A stretch of DNA of 64,000 nucleotides, from positions 17,261 through 81,260 of the forward strand of contig CAJLKN010000009.1 in the NCBI GenBank assembly GCA_905207235.1, in the 5' to 3' direction. The notes beneath the pieces are model-generated. The model was not told where the DNA came from, ran no database searches, and saw only the letters and a program-made list of their open reading frames with translations. This stretch comes from an uncultured Eubacteriales bacterium (GTDB lineage: Bacteria; Bacillota; Clostridia; Christensenellales; Borkfalkiaceae). A program made the position numbers and the translations under genes. This document shows positions 33,501-42,549 of the stretch, piece after piece. Position 1 is the first letter of the stretch. Each line of letters opens with the position of its first letter.

Positions 33501-36500
33501 CACGGCGCAGGGCGGAAGTTTCGTAAAGGTAATCTACGATTATCTTTTCGACGCCTTCGAAGCCATCGACCTCACCGACGTTCTGGGCGGTTCGTACCGC
33601 TTGTCCCTTTCGCTCAACGGCTCAAACAGCAATATAGAGCAGATTAAAAACGTTCTCGTCAACGCGGATATTTACCTTTCGCAATACGACGGCGAAAACA
33701 TTCTCGAAACGGACGTATGGCTCAACATCAATTCTGTCGAGGTGCGGTTTGATATAATCGTGCGCGGCGGAAATATTTACGCCTCGGTTACAAACATAAC
33801 GGGTAAAGAGATACCTCACCTCAAAATTAAGACTACGGCAGACAGCCTTTACAGCCTCCTTTCCGACCTCGTGGATACGGCAGTGCAAAGCGGCGTTCTC
33901 GGCGGAGGCAAATCGTCTTCGCTCAGTCAGTCGTCCCTCGCCGCGGGCAAAGCGACGGCGACCGATTTCATTTACAGCCTTGTAAACTTCGATTTCGACG
34001 GCGCGTTCGTCTGCGCGGAAGCGGGCGGCGTAAAGAGCGTTACCGTAGATCTGGACAACGTCCTTTCGCAGTTCGGCATATCCGCACCTGCGGTCGGCAG
34101 CGTAATGGCAAGCGTAAGCGGCACTTCGATCAGCGCGAGCGCGATGAGCGGCGGAAGGGAGTGGCTTTCGATAACTTCGGGAACGGAGAAAAAAGATTAT
34201 TCTTCCTTCAACCCCGATGAATACATAGATTTCTCCTCCGTTACGGCTTTGCCCGTCATAGACATATTAAATCTGTTGAACAGCGAAAATCTCCGCATTT
34301 CGTTAGGCTTCGATGCGAACGACCTCAAAATAAATGCGACAGCTTACCTCAACATTTCGGGGCTTGCGGCTTCGGTCGAGGCGGATATAGCCTATACATA
34401 CTGCGACATGCCCATTTCCGCCTCGGTTGCGGCCTATTACGACGGCGAAGGCGGAGTTTACCTGCACGTAACAAAGTTGCAGGGCAAAGATTACAAGCTG
34501 GGCGTCTTCTGCGACGTAAACGAGATGTCGGAGGCGGTTTCCAACCTTCTTGCGGCTTTGCAGTTCGAAGCGACGGGCGGAGGCATATTCAACGTTGCAA
34601 ATGCCGACGTCAGCCAGATAGTAACCAACGCGCTCTCCGCGCAATATTCACTCATTTTCTCGGGCGTATATGCCGATAAAAACGGACTGGGCGTCAATAT
34701 CGACGGCGACAAACTGCTTTCCGAACTCGGGCTCGATCTTGGTCTTGCGCTCGGACAGATAAAACTTAATTATGTTTCAGGCGGCAACGGCGGAAGTTTA
34801 ACCCTTTCCGCGCCGCAAACGGGACTTTCGATAAATGTTGAGGGCAGCGCGCAAGTTCCTCAAAATTCCTCGTACGATTGTTTCGACTTCACAAGCCTCA
34901 TAAATATGGTAACGTCTGTTATAGAGGGAAAGACTTTCGTCGTTTCCGCGGCGTTTGACGCGTCTGCCGCTTCGGGTGTGCTTCCCGAACAGCTTTCGCC
35001 CCTCACAGCCTCGCTCGAAGCGTATGTAAAAATCGGTTCGGCGCCCAGAGCGCAAGCCGACCTCAACGTAAGCTACGAAAGGGAGGGCAAGAAGTTAACT
35101 TTAAGCCTTTCGGCATACTACGAACTTTCCTCCGTCGGCGATTACAAATACAACAACGTATACCTCACGGTAAACAGCATAAACGGCAAGAGCACGAACA
35201 TCTCTGTAATGTGCGAAGTTTCCGAACTTGTTTCTGCCGTGCAACAGCTTATAAGCGCAATCGACGCGCAGTCGTCCTTAATAGCTTCGCTTCCTTCGCT
35301 CGGCGATGACTCGGCGGATGTCATAGCGGCGCTTTTGTCCGTCGATTTCGGAACGCTCGTAAAAGAGCTTTCGTCCGATGCGACGCGCCTGCACGCGGTT
35401 ATAGGGCTCGACGAGCTTCTCGGCGCGCTCTCGCCCGAACTTTCGCTCGGGCTGGGCGATCTGGAATTTAATTACACTTCGGCAAACCGCGCCGAGGCGC
35501 TGCTTCCCGCCCTCGGGCTTTCGGCAAACGTTTATTGCGCGGAAAAGGAACATTCCTTCGACATTCCCGCAAAGGACTACCTCGATTTAACCGACCTCGT
35601 CAATACGGTAACGGCAGTATGGGGAGAGGTGGAAAATATAGTAAGTTCGCAGTCGCTCGCATTTGAAATAGGCGAGGACGCGCCCGCTTACATAACGGTT
35701 GACGGCATAACCGCTTCCGTCAGCGGCAGGGGCGAAATAAGCTGGCTTGCAGGCTCGCGCAGTGTTGCGCTCGACCTCGCTGTCGCGATAGGCGAAACGG
35801 GCAGAGACGTACTTTCTGTAAAAGTCGTGTATAACGCCGACACTTCGGATAATCAGCCGATAGCTGTTATCGCGCTCAACAATGTCGCGCTCGAAATTTA
35901 TCGTTCGGATATTGAGGGCGTAAGCGACAAGATATCTTCGATTATTTCAGCAATATCTCCCATACTCGGAGTGCAGGCGGAGGGCTCAAAGGAAGTTTCG
36001 GCTGCCGCGCCTCAGACAATGACTTACAACACGACGGACGAAGTTATTTACGCCGTGCTTTCAGTTCTTTCGGACGGCGGCTGGACAGATATCCTCGATA
36101 AAATGACCCTTTCGACCGACGGAAAGTCCTTGGCTTTGAGCATACTTTCCGACAGTGCGGCGAGCATAGAAATTTCTGCCGAAGACGGTCTCGCGCTCTC
36201 GTGGCAGGCGCTTTATTCAAACGGCGGCGCACAGTTTGCTACGGGCGCAAAGGTTTATGTCGGCGCTTCTTCGGGAACGCTTGCGGGCGAAATTTCCTCC
36301 GCAGTCCGCGGCGACGGATACATTCTTTCGACCTCTGACGGTCAGGGCGGCACATCGTTCATAAAGCTCGTTTACGATTACCTCTTCGAAGCCCTTCGTT
36401 TGGTTTCCGTCGATAATATCCTCGGTTCAGACGTTTACAACGTAACATTCGAACTCGATGGTTCGCGCACGTATATCCCCGAACTTAACGATGTTTTCGT

Positions 36501-39500
36501 GCATGCGGAAACGTATGTCAGAAATTCTTCGGGCGGCGTTGCAATGCAGAGCCAATTTGACTTCAACGTCAAAGGCGTCGTGGTAAAAGCGGGAATAATA
36601 ATGGAAAATACCGCCGGCGAAACGCGCTTCTATGTAACGCTCACACAGGTCGGCGACGTAGTTTTAAACGGGCTAAAAGTTTACCTTTCACAGTCAACTC
36701 TCTACGAAACGGTAAACGCGCTCGTTTCGATAGTCTGCGATACCGATATTTTAAGCAATGTAGTTTCTATGTTCTCTCCCGAGCAGGCTCAGGCGGCTAA
36801 GATGTCGGCACTCGCGCTCGACGAGGGCGCAAAGACGACGGTAACCGACGTGCTCTGTTCGCTTCTCACCGCCGATTTAAGCTCGGCTTTCGCGGCGGTA
36901 ACCGACGGCGGAGTAACAAACGCCTGCGTCGATCTGGACGCGCTCATAAACTGCCTCGGTCTCGACCTCGGCTATTCGCTCGGTTCTGCGGACCTCACAA
37001 TCAATCACAACACCCACGCAATGTCAACTTCCGCAAAGGCGGACGGCATGGAGGGATATTGGCTTACGCTCACCTCGCGCAGATTGAGCGAAAGTCAGAT
37101 AACTTCGCTCGACTACGAGCTTTCGTCTGTCGATAAGACGCAGTACATCGACCTCGCGTTTCTGCCTTCGCTCGTCGAAGACGTCAAAAACAGCGCGACG
37201 GACGACAACGGCAGCATGTACGAAAGCCTTACATTCCGCGGCACAATCGAAATAGACGTCGTGTCTATCCTCAAAATAAGCATAAGCAACCTGACGGTTA
37301 CCGTAAACCTCGACGCGGATAACTTCTATTTTGCGCTTCAGGGCAATCTTTCGGGACAGATGGTCAAGAGCAGAGCGATTGGACTTACCTATCAGAACGG
37401 TTATCTGACGCTCTATCGCGGCGACAACGGCGGCGAGTACCGCGTAATGACGTTCGAGTATTTCCTCGACAACATGTTCGCTTCGGGCGATGAAAGCACG
37501 CTCAACTGGCTGCTCGGCGCAAACAACACTATATGGAACTTAGTGGGCACGTTCGTGCCCGAAGTAAGTTCGGGACTGACGACGCCGGATGATGTATATC
37601 TCTATTCCCGCGAAAGTCAGACGGTCGGTTCGGAGGTTGCGGTTTCCGACTATATCAACGCCGCTCACGCATTGATAGGCGGCAGCGAAAAACTGCTCTT
37701 CCAGTCGTCCGAAAGCGGCGTCAACGACCTTATAAATGCCCTTTCGCTCGCGGGCGAAAAAGATTACTATGCGTTCGATATCAATGCGAGAATGCTCACC
37801 GACGGCGTTCTTACAAAGCTCGGCGCGGCAATACTCCGCGACGGCAACGGCGCGGGTATGACGGGCATAAAGGCTTACGGCTCGATAAGCGGCTACGTCG
37901 ATTTCACGCTCAATCTTTCCTATACCGAAAACGACACCGCGCCCTGCACAAGCCATTTCAATGCTGTAAGCGAAGGCTTTGCATCGGCTGCACAGAACGG
38001 TCAGATAACCGACGGTATAAACGGCATATTCGGCTGCTACAACTCGGCGGACGGCTCTGTCAGATTCTCGTATCTGCTCACGCCTTATACGCTCAAAGTT
38101 GTGGGCGCGGACGGAAATATAACCGAAATGATCGTGCGCGAGGGCTCAACCGTTTACCTTTACGACAACGCGTTCCCCGCATACACCGACGAAAGCAAAC
38201 AGTTCAGATTGCTCTATTCGCTCACGCAGGGCGGCGAGCCCGTGCAGTCGTTTGTAATGAGCGGCGACACCACGATATGGGCGTTAAAGCGCAAGGCAGT
38301 TGAACTTAGCGTTATAAACAGCGGCAGCGCACCGGGGTTTGTATATTCATCTTATGTCGGCGATACACTGCCCGAACATTTCGACGGCTATGCGACGCTC
38401 GAAAGTTTCGCCTTTGCCGACGGCACTCTGTGCGCGGGCACGACGGTAACGGAAAATACGCCTGTAACTATTTACGGCAAATACGAACTCGCTTCCTGTA
38501 CGCAGGACTACATTAATTACACGTTCAACGCCGACGACGGCAGCTACCATGTTACGGGGCTCGCGGCGGGATATGTTCAGTACTATGTCAACGGCAACCG
38601 CACGATAGTCATTGCCGATTACATAAACGGTCTGCCCGTTTCAATGATTGATAAAGGCGCGTTCGCAAACAACAACGTCGACGCCGACGGCAATGTGGAT
38701 GCCACAAAGTCGGTTAAAAACGTAATCGTTCCCGCAACGGTTAAAACGGTGGGCGAAAGCGCGTTTGCAAACAATGTGGGCATGCAGTCGGTTGTATTCC
38801 TTGCCGAAAGCGTTCATCTCAACGGCTCGGGCGACACGGATAGCAGCACGTATCCTTTCTATGGTTGTTCGTCTTATGCAACCGATATCGATGTTGGCGG
38901 CAACAAGGGCAACGAAATAACCGACTTAAATATCTACTATAACCAAATTACCGCGCAGGATAATAAGTGGAATATCTTACGCTGCGTATCAAAGGTAATC
39001 AAGTTCCGCTTCTATATAGGCGAAAACGGCGGCTCGCTCAACGGCGCAGGCAGCTGGATTTATGCCGAAATTTCCGTAAACAACCAAACCGAGTTCAATA
39101 TAGAGGACGAAGTAAAGGCGTATGTTGCCGACGGGCTCAATAAAAACGTTGACTTCGCTTACGTGCAGTCGGCGCTTCAAACCGTCGCAGACAGGTACAC
39201 TTCTTCGCAGTACGGCGCGATAGGATATTATGTCGTTTCGTTAAATGCTCAGAAGGGCGCGGACGGCGTAACCCGAGTAAACGTTGAACTTACGGCTTCC
39301 GCCGACGCATGGTATAAATTAACAGTAAACAAGGGCGCGGCGAGCAACGTCGCTCTTTCGGGGGACATAAGGGAGTTCGACGGCGCAACCTATGCAAGGG
39401 GAGAGGTAACTTTCACCGCCGAAAATATCATGACGGGTTACGACTTTGTAAGTTTTACCGACGGAAAGTCAGAAATTTACACAAACCCCGCTACATTCTC

Positions 39501-40260
39501 CGTCAACGCAATAACTTCCGTAGTCGCGCAATTTGAAGCAAACATAAGCTATGTAAATGTTATCAGCGCAACCGATTTCAACTATGCGGGCGCGCAGTAC
39601 GGCGCGAGCGCGGAGGGCGTTTCCATAGCTGTCGCTCTCGATGAAAACGGAGCGCTTCTGCCCGCAGATCCCGCGGCGGAAGGTTACGAATTTCTTGGCT
39701 GGGCGAGCGTTGATGGCGGTCAGATGAGCTTTACTTCCATGACCGACGCTTCGGTTACTTACTACGCCGTATGGGGCGGAGCAAAGGAGGGCATAACCTA
39801 TTCAATTCAGACGTCTGGCACTTCCGTAAATACTCCCGCAATCTCGGCGGGAAGTTTCGAAAACTGGTATTCTTCCGCAGACTATGCCGAGGTCATATCT
39901 TCTTCGTTGTCGGTTGAAAATACCATATTCCACGCAAGAAGACAGTACAGCTTCACCTACGGAATAAGCGGAAGCGGCACGCAGTTCCAGGATACAAGGG
40001 AAATGTCGTCAAACGAGTATAAGTTGTCTTACAGCAAGACTATGACGCTTAAAGAGGGGCAAATTCTCACCATTGAAAGGACTAACGATAAGCACGATAT
40101 CGTGTTGTTTGTAGACGGCGAGCAGTACACAACCCTCAAACTCGTCAAGTTCAATATCATATTCAGTATTCATTACACATTCAAGGATGATTATTTTGCA
40201 AACGGCGAAGTATTAACGATAGTTCCCGTCGATAACGCAGAATACACCTTTAAATACTGA
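30559..40260 (+). CDS. Giant secreted lipoprotein with internal duplications, LRR and flg_new-type C-terminal modules
   Basis: A single 3,233-residue frame. Residues 1-28 are a lipoprotein signal peptide with lipobox LSAC, so the protein is tethered outside the cytoplasmic membrane. Residues about 70-500 are a mixed alpha/beta region rich in short amphipathic strands. Residues about 560-2150 contain two large related blocks (see repeat entry). From about 2695 there is a BspA-type leucine-rich repeat segment (IDKGAFANN, then VIVPATVKTVGESAFANN). Residues about 2910-3000 and 3015-3075 resemble Listeria-Bacteroides (flg_new/InlB B-repeat) modules, with EGYEFLGWAS and TYYAVWGG. No LPxTG or S-layer motif is seen. 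The gene is monocistronic and ends in a strong terminator. The function is unknown; an adhesin, cell-wall scaffold or lipid-handling role are all only possible. Confidence 0.85.
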   Translation: MKKFFKSVTAAALVAAGAASFTLGLSACAGKTQSTERPTNVDITKTEAPKDGSLPTAHSAAENLSYIAYVLDAQSQYHCYTYTVTSAAIATQYTKSYKDYRDGVTISSDITYSSMVKSGSQACFVEGENGPEAYMRFSSAPSADTTHLTANWSQDAPVHYGEQAYLYTYGLFQTELTNYIINADTIAESGEVKANGDGTYTQSVMLDPIASTYYYQFGMKTRGGLSGYPEFQSVSLSFTFDGEWRILSMDIDEVSLVNKGVTVTSVSKSRVEYSYDDASFDEQHFDFYDSYFRQYVGDDTLEEGGDYEEEMTIDLTSVLSNGFSKIMDGGQQFQITAELGQNRYVGYIFVALDLADPLNSLQLKLSLGKTLEEQGFYLEYAQGQAEAYYGEDFALNVNIAALKPIIEQFTDWADGLNSALSSLTSEGEEGSAALSSDALSDLMNIMQLEVQGENARIVLKTDDLLGLGIGVDIQLFFGIGEKDITFHGASIKGLSFGGSGIDLALSLTTTTAPVIDRESTSASADLADYAADIYNLLSSDLIKVDIALDGNSQAVNISALKGLSVSASAYVDIDGITVGADINISYKRGADAISAQVKAYYDYDASSANYGRLIIEVSSINGKTTDIGAVCDISEVAEAVPALLSLAGLQTDIFSAQSVVPSQVADIINSVLSCDLSDLIGELYADKAQIKAAVNIDDLLSALSVNTGVEFGYCRLVYTAGGDNGGNLSAALPAMGLSLDVSGADGGISLPDTEGYLNVSDMINVVTNAWSSVEDIISRGRITLEIAQGEAYITYGGATLSVDGAVSADWNEGSQSVALDLNVRLASNGSAVTRVQLVYDKNCGSSRPLIRLALNGAAMDIYSADIESALGQISDISTALSPARTGTDEQEQLFALVFGILSDGSWVDVLNKMTLSSDGQSVVLSYLSEAAAEVKVDTFGGLALSLGLNYGGLDAAAKVSVGQGDIFDEVYAQIGTYNPVSTAQGGSFVKVIYDYLFDAFEAIDLTDVLGGSYRLSLSLNGSNSNIEQIKNVLVNADIYLSQYDGENILETDVWLNINSVEVRFDIIVRGGNIYASVTNITGKEIPHLKIKTTADSLYSLLSDLVDTAVQSGVLGGGKSSSLSQSSLAAGKATATDFIYSLVNFDFDGAFVCAEAGGVKSVTVDLDNVLSQFGISAPAVGSVMASVSGTSISASAMSGGREWLSITSGTEKKDYSSFNPDEYIDFSSVTALPVIDILNLLNSENLRISLGFDANDLKINATAYLNISGLAASVEADIAYTYCDMPISASVAAYYDGEGGVYLHVTKLQGKDYKLGVFCDVNEMSEAVSNLLAALQFEATGGGIFNVANADVSQIVTNALSAQYSLIFSGVYADKNGLGVNIDGDKLLSELGLDLGLALGQIKLNYVSGGNGGSLTLSAPQTGLSINVEGSAQVPQNSSYDCFDFTSLINMVTSVIEGKTFVVSAAFDASAASGVLPEQLSPLTASLEAYVKIGSAPRAQADLNVSYEREGKKLTLSLSAYYELSSVGDYKYNNVYLTVNSINGKSTNISVMCEVSELVSAVQQLISAIDAQSSLIASLPSLGDDSADVIAALLSVDFGTLVKELSSDATRLHAVIGLDELLGALSPELSLGLGDLEFNYTSANRAEALLPALGLSANVYCAEKEHSFDIPAKDYLDLTDLVNTVTAVWGEVENIVSSQSLAFEIGEDAPAYITVDGITASVSGRGEISWLAGSRSVALDLAVAIGETGRDVLSVKVVYNADTSDNQPIAVIALNNVALEIYRSDIEGVSDKISSIISAISPILGVQAEGSKEVSAAAPQTMTYNTTDEVIYAVLSVLSDGGWTDILDKMTLSTDGKSLALSILSDSAASIEISAEDGLALSWQALYSNGGAQFATGAKVYVGASSGTLAGEISSAVRGDGYILSTSDGQGGTSFIKLVYDYLFEALRLVSVDNILGSDVYNVTFELDGSRTYIPELNDVFVHAETYVRNSSGGVAMQSQFDFNVKGVVVKAGIIMENTAGETRFYVTLTQVGDVVLNGLKVYLSQSTLYETVNALVSIVCDTDILSNVVSMFSPEQAQAAKMSALALDEGAKTTVTDVLCSLLTADLSSAFAAVTDGGVTNACVDLDALINCLGLDLGYSLGSADLTINHNTHAMSTSAKADGMEGYWLTLTSRRLSESQITSLDYELSSVDKTQYIDLAFLPSLVEDVKNSATDDNGSMYESLTFRGTIEIDVVSILKISISNLTVTVNLDADNFYFALQGNLSGQMVKSRAIGLTYQNGYLTLYRGDNGGEYRVMTFEYFLDNMFASGDESTLNWLLGANNTIWNLVGTFVPEVSSGLTTPDDVYLYSRESQTVGSEVAVSDYINAAHALIGGSEKLLFQSSESGVNDLINALSLAGEKDYYAFDINARMLTDGVLTKLGAAILRDGNGAGMTGIKAYGSISGYVDFTLNLSYTENDTAPCTSHFNAVSEGFASAAQNGQITDGINGIFGCYNSADGSVRFSYLLTPYTLKVVGADGNITEMIVREGSTVYLYDNAFPAYTDESKQFRLLYSLTQGGEPVQSFVMSGDTTIWALKRKAVELSVINSGSAPGFVYSSYVGDTLPEHFDGYATLESFAFADGTLCAGTTVTENTPVTIYGKYELASCTQDYINYTFNADDGSYHVTGLAAGYVQYYVNGNRTIVIADYINGLPVSMIDKGAFANNNVDADGNVDATKSVKNVIVPATVKTVGESAFANNVGMQSVVFLAESVHLNGSGDTDSSTYPFYGCSSYATDIDVGGNKGNEITDLNIYYNQITAQDNKWNILRCVSKVIKFRFYIGENGGSLNGAGSWIYAEISVNNQTEFNIEDEVKAYVADGLNKNVDFAYVQSALQTVADRYTSSQYGAIGYYVVSLNAQKGADGVTRVNVELTASADAWYKLTVNKGAASNVALSGDIREFDGATYARGEVTFTAENIMTGYDFVSFTDGKSEIYTNPATFSVNAITSVVAQFEANISYVNVISATDFNYAGAQYGASAEGVSIAVALDENGALLPADPAAEGYEFLGWASVDGGQMSFTSMTDASVTYYAVWGGAKEGITYSIQTSGTSVNTPAISAGSFENWYSSADYAEVISSSLSVENTIFHARRQYSFTYGISGSGTQFQDTREMSSNEYKLSYSKTMTLKEGQILTIERTNDKHDIVLFVDGEQYTTLKLVKFNIIFSIHYTFKDDYFANGEVLTIVPVDNAEYTFKY
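32248..37085 (+). repeat. Internal duplicated modules of the giant lipoprotein gene
   Basis: By eye I can define six successive elements, E1 to E6. E1 (S-x-x-A-Y-V/L, then N-G-K-x-x-x-I-x-x-x-C-x-[IV]-x-E) occurs at residues about 564-648, 1257-1334 and 1481-1564. E2 (L-x-Y-x-x-[GA], then a [LF]-x-x-[MV]-[IV]-N-x-V-T helix) occurs at 677-778, 1363-1458 and 1597-1695. E3 occurs at 782-883 and 1700-1801. E4 (SDGxWxDxLxKMTLSxDG) occurs at 902 and 1837, E5 (SF[VI]K[VL][IV]YDYLF) at 988 and 1933, and E6 at 1128 and 2088. The order E1-E6, then E1-E2, then E1-E6 implies a block duplication of about 945 residues plus a partial extra copy. The copies are diverged at the DNA level. Confidence 0.7.
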
Positions 40261-40277
40261 TTGCGCACAGCTTTAAT

Positions 40278-40316
40278 AAAAGCGCGCCGACGGCAAAAGC
40301 CGTCGGCGCGCTTTTT
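40278..40316 (+). terminator. Strong terminator after the giant gene
   Basis: A perfect 17-bp stem (40278-40294 with 40299-40315) with loop AAAA, its right arm ending in T residues, 18 bases after the stop codon. Confidence 0.92.
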
Positions 40317-40396
40317 ATCGTTAAAAACAATGTTTGAAACCACCCTCGCGCACGCGAATTCAGTATATAAAGCGCGGCAGGTTCATAAATTAAAAT

Positions 40397-40642
40397 ATGG
40401 AATTTCTCAATCAAATTTTAAAGGAAGCGGGGGCGGATACGCTCGCCGCGTTTACTGTCGTGCCCTCTTTCGGGGCATATTTCAAAAGCGTCAGGGGCGT
40501 GGCGGAGTACACGCCTTCAAAAATAGTCATAAGGGTGGGAAAGAGCGTCATAACCGTAACGGGCGAAAAGCTGTGTATAGGCGAATACGGCGGCGGGGAT
40601 CTGTTCGTCCGCGGCGACGTGAGCGGCGTTGCGATAGAGTGA
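40397..40642 (+). CDS. yqfC: Sporulation protein YqfC
   Basis: An 81-residue protein with the YqfC pattern: EYTPSKIVIRVGKSVITVTGEKLCIGEYGGGDLFVRGDVSGV, a beta-rich domain of the YabP/YqfC family. It is followed 13 bases later by yqfD, the pairing seen in spore-forming Firmicutes, where the operon is read by SigE in the mother cell. I could not find a convincing SigE promoter upstream. The ribosome-binding site is weak. Confidence 0.85.
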   Translation: MEFLNQILKEAGADTLAAFTVVPSFGAYFKSVRGVAEYTPSKIVIRVGKSVITVTGEKLCIGEYGGGDLFVRGDVSGVAIE

Positions 40643-40655
40643 GGGAGGGACATAA

Positions 40656-41549
40656 ATGAAAAACCTTACGCGCGTGCGCGTTACGGCGACGGTCGAAACG
40701 GTCATAAAAAAACTTTCGAAAGCGCAGATACGCGTATTCAACGTAGAAAAAAAGGGGGCATATACCCACTTTTTCGTCGGACACAATTACGTTGAAAAAG
40801 TTTTTGCAATTTTCTCACACCCGTGTTATAATATAGCCATAACAAAAATCAGCCCCGTGCAGTCGCTTGTGCAAAGGCTGTGCTGGCGCATAGGCGCGGC
40901 GGTTGGTTGCGCGCTCTTTTTTGCCGCTGTAATTTTTTCGCAGTTTTGCGTTTTCAAAATACAGGTTGTGGGCAGCGGGGACTATCTTGCGCCGCAGGTC
41001 GAAGCCATTCTGGCTTCCTGCGGGGTGAGGGCGGGCTCTGTTTTTCCGGAAAGGGATTTTTCCGAGGCGGAGGCAAAGGTAATGGCTCTGCCGTCGGTAA
41101 CTTTTTGTTCGTTTTCAAAGCGCGGTTTCGTTGTCGTTGCCGACGTCGAATGCAACGAGGAGGACGATCGCACCGCAAATTATTCTCCCCTTCGTTCGGA
41201 CGTCGGGGGAGAGGTGGTAAAACTTATCTCCGTCTGCGGAACGCCTCTCGTCTCGGTTGGCGATAAAGTCGGGCGCGGCGACGAACTAATAGGGGCTTAC
41301 TACATAGCGGAGGATGGACAGGAAATTTCCTGTCTGTGCGTCGGGTATGCGGTTATTTCGGTCAGCGCAAGCGTCCTTTCGCGCGCCGAAAGCGAGAGCG
41401 ACGAGGCGCTGGAAAATGCCTTTGCCGCAACGCGACTTTACGGGGAAGACGCCGAGGTGCTCTCTTATACGGTAAAGACTACATCCGAAGGCGTAATTTA
41501 CACCGTCGATTTCACTTATTTACATACGGTCAGCGTAAATATGCAATAA
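40656..41549 (+). CDS. yqfD: Sporulation protein YqfD
   Basis: A 297-residue YqfD-family protein needed for sporulation (stage IV in Bacillus). An N-terminal cytoplasmic domain of about 70 residues precedes a transmembrane helix (about 79-100, IGAAVGCALFFAAVIFSQFCV). An extracytoplasmic domain of roughly 190 residues follows, with a POTRA-like start (KIQVVGSGDYLAPQVEAILAS). GAGGGAGG precedes the ATG. It is shorter than the about 400 residues of Bacillus YqfD. Neighbours yqfC and phoH confirm the identity. Confidence 0.88.
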   Translation: MKNLTRVRVTATVETVIKKLSKAQIRVFNVEKKGAYTHFFVGHNYVEKVFAIFSHPCYNIAITKISPVQSLVQRLCWRIGAAVGCALFFAAVIFSQFCVFKIQVVGSGDYLAPQVEAILASCGVRAGSVFPERDFSEAEAKVMALPSVTFCSFSKRGFVVVADVECNEEDDRTANYSPLRSDVGGEVVKLISVCGTPLVSVGDKVGRGDELIGAYYIAEDGQEISCLCVGYAVISVSASVLSRAESESDEALENAFAATRLYGEDAEVLSYTVKTTSEGVIYTVDFTYLHTVSVNMQ

Positions 41550-41565
41550 TAATTGCGGAGAACTG

Positions 41566-42549
41566 ATGGATATATTCAGAAGAGTAAGTTTAAACAGCCT
41601 GTCAAAGCTGTCGAAAGTGCTTGGCACGTTCGACGAAAATCTCAATACGCTCATGCACGAGCTCAGCGTAACCGTGCGCGTGGACGGAACGGACGTAATC
41701 ATTTACGGCCCCGAGGAAAACGCGAGGATTGCCGCCGACGTTATTGAAAATTTATCTGTTCTCGCCGACGGCGACGAAAAGATTGATAAAGGCAGGGTAG
41801 TTTACTGTATAGAGCTTGCAAAAGAGGGCAAGGCGGGGGACATTACAAAACTTTCGTCGGGCACGCTCACCATAACTTCGCGAGGCAAGCCCATAAAGTG
41901 CAAGACGATAGGTCAGCGCATTTATACCGACGCGATAAAAAACAATACGGTAGTTTTCGGCGTCGGACCTGCGGGCACGGGCAAAACCTATCTCGCCGTG
42001 TGCCTTGCGGTGCAGGCAATGAAGCAGAAGCAGGCGGACAAGATTATTCTGACCCGCCCCGCCGTCGAAGCGGGCGAAAAACTCGGCTTTCTTCCGGGCG
42101 ATTTGCAGACCAAGGTCGATCCCTATCTCAGACCGCTTTATGACGCCTTGCAGGAAATGCTCGGGCTCGAAACTTATACAAAACTCATGGAGCGCGGCTC
42201 TATAGAAATTGCTCCGCTGGCATATATGCGCGGACGAACGCTTTCAAACGCGTTCATCATACTCGACGAAGCGCAGAATACAACGCGCGAGCAGATGAAG
42301 ATGTTTTTGACCCGTCTCGGCGACGGAAGCAAGATGGTCATAACGGGCGACATGACCCAGACTGACCTTCCCGAAGGCAAAAAGAGCGGGCTCATGCAGG
42401 CAACTAAGATACTGCACGGCATAAAGGGCGTGGAGGTCGTTTACCTCACCGCAAAGGACGTCGTGCGCAATCCCCTTGTAATGAATATCGTGCGCGCTTA
42501 CGAAAACGCGGACGCAAACGCAAAAAACGATGAAAACAAGACTGAGTAA
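41566..42549 (+). CDS. phoH: PhoH-family ATPase
   Basis: A 327-residue P-loop ATPase. The N-terminal part (about 1-115) includes a KH-like region. The ATPase domain has Walker A GPAGTGKTYLAV at about residue 135, Walker B FIILDEAQNTT, and GDMTQTDLP. GCGGAGAA precedes the ATG. The family has been linked to RNA metabolism alongside YbeY, and the gene order here (phoH, yqfF, ybeY, era) is the standard one. The 3' end overlaps the next gene by 20 bases. Confidence 0.93.
   Translation: MDIFRRVSLNSLSKLSKVLGTFDENLNTLMHELSVTVRVDGTDVIIYGPEENARIAADVIENLSVLADGDEKIDKGRVVYCIELAKEGKAGDITKLSSGTLTITSRGKPIKCKTIGQRIYTDAIKNNTVVFGVGPAGTGKTYLAVCLAVQAMKQKQADKIILTRPAVEAGEKLGFLPGDLQTKVDPYLRPLYDALQEMLGLETYTKLMERGSIEIAPLAYMRGRTLSNAFIILDEAQNTTREQMKMFLTRLGDGSKMVITGDMTQTDLPEGKKSGLMQATKILHGIKGVEVVYLTAKDVVRNPLVMNIVRAYENADANAKNDENKTE

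Noticed and set aside
40317..40396. SigE promoter expected before yqfC
   Set aside because: No sequence close to the SigE -35 and -10 consensus with proper spacing is visible, so I do not annotate one.
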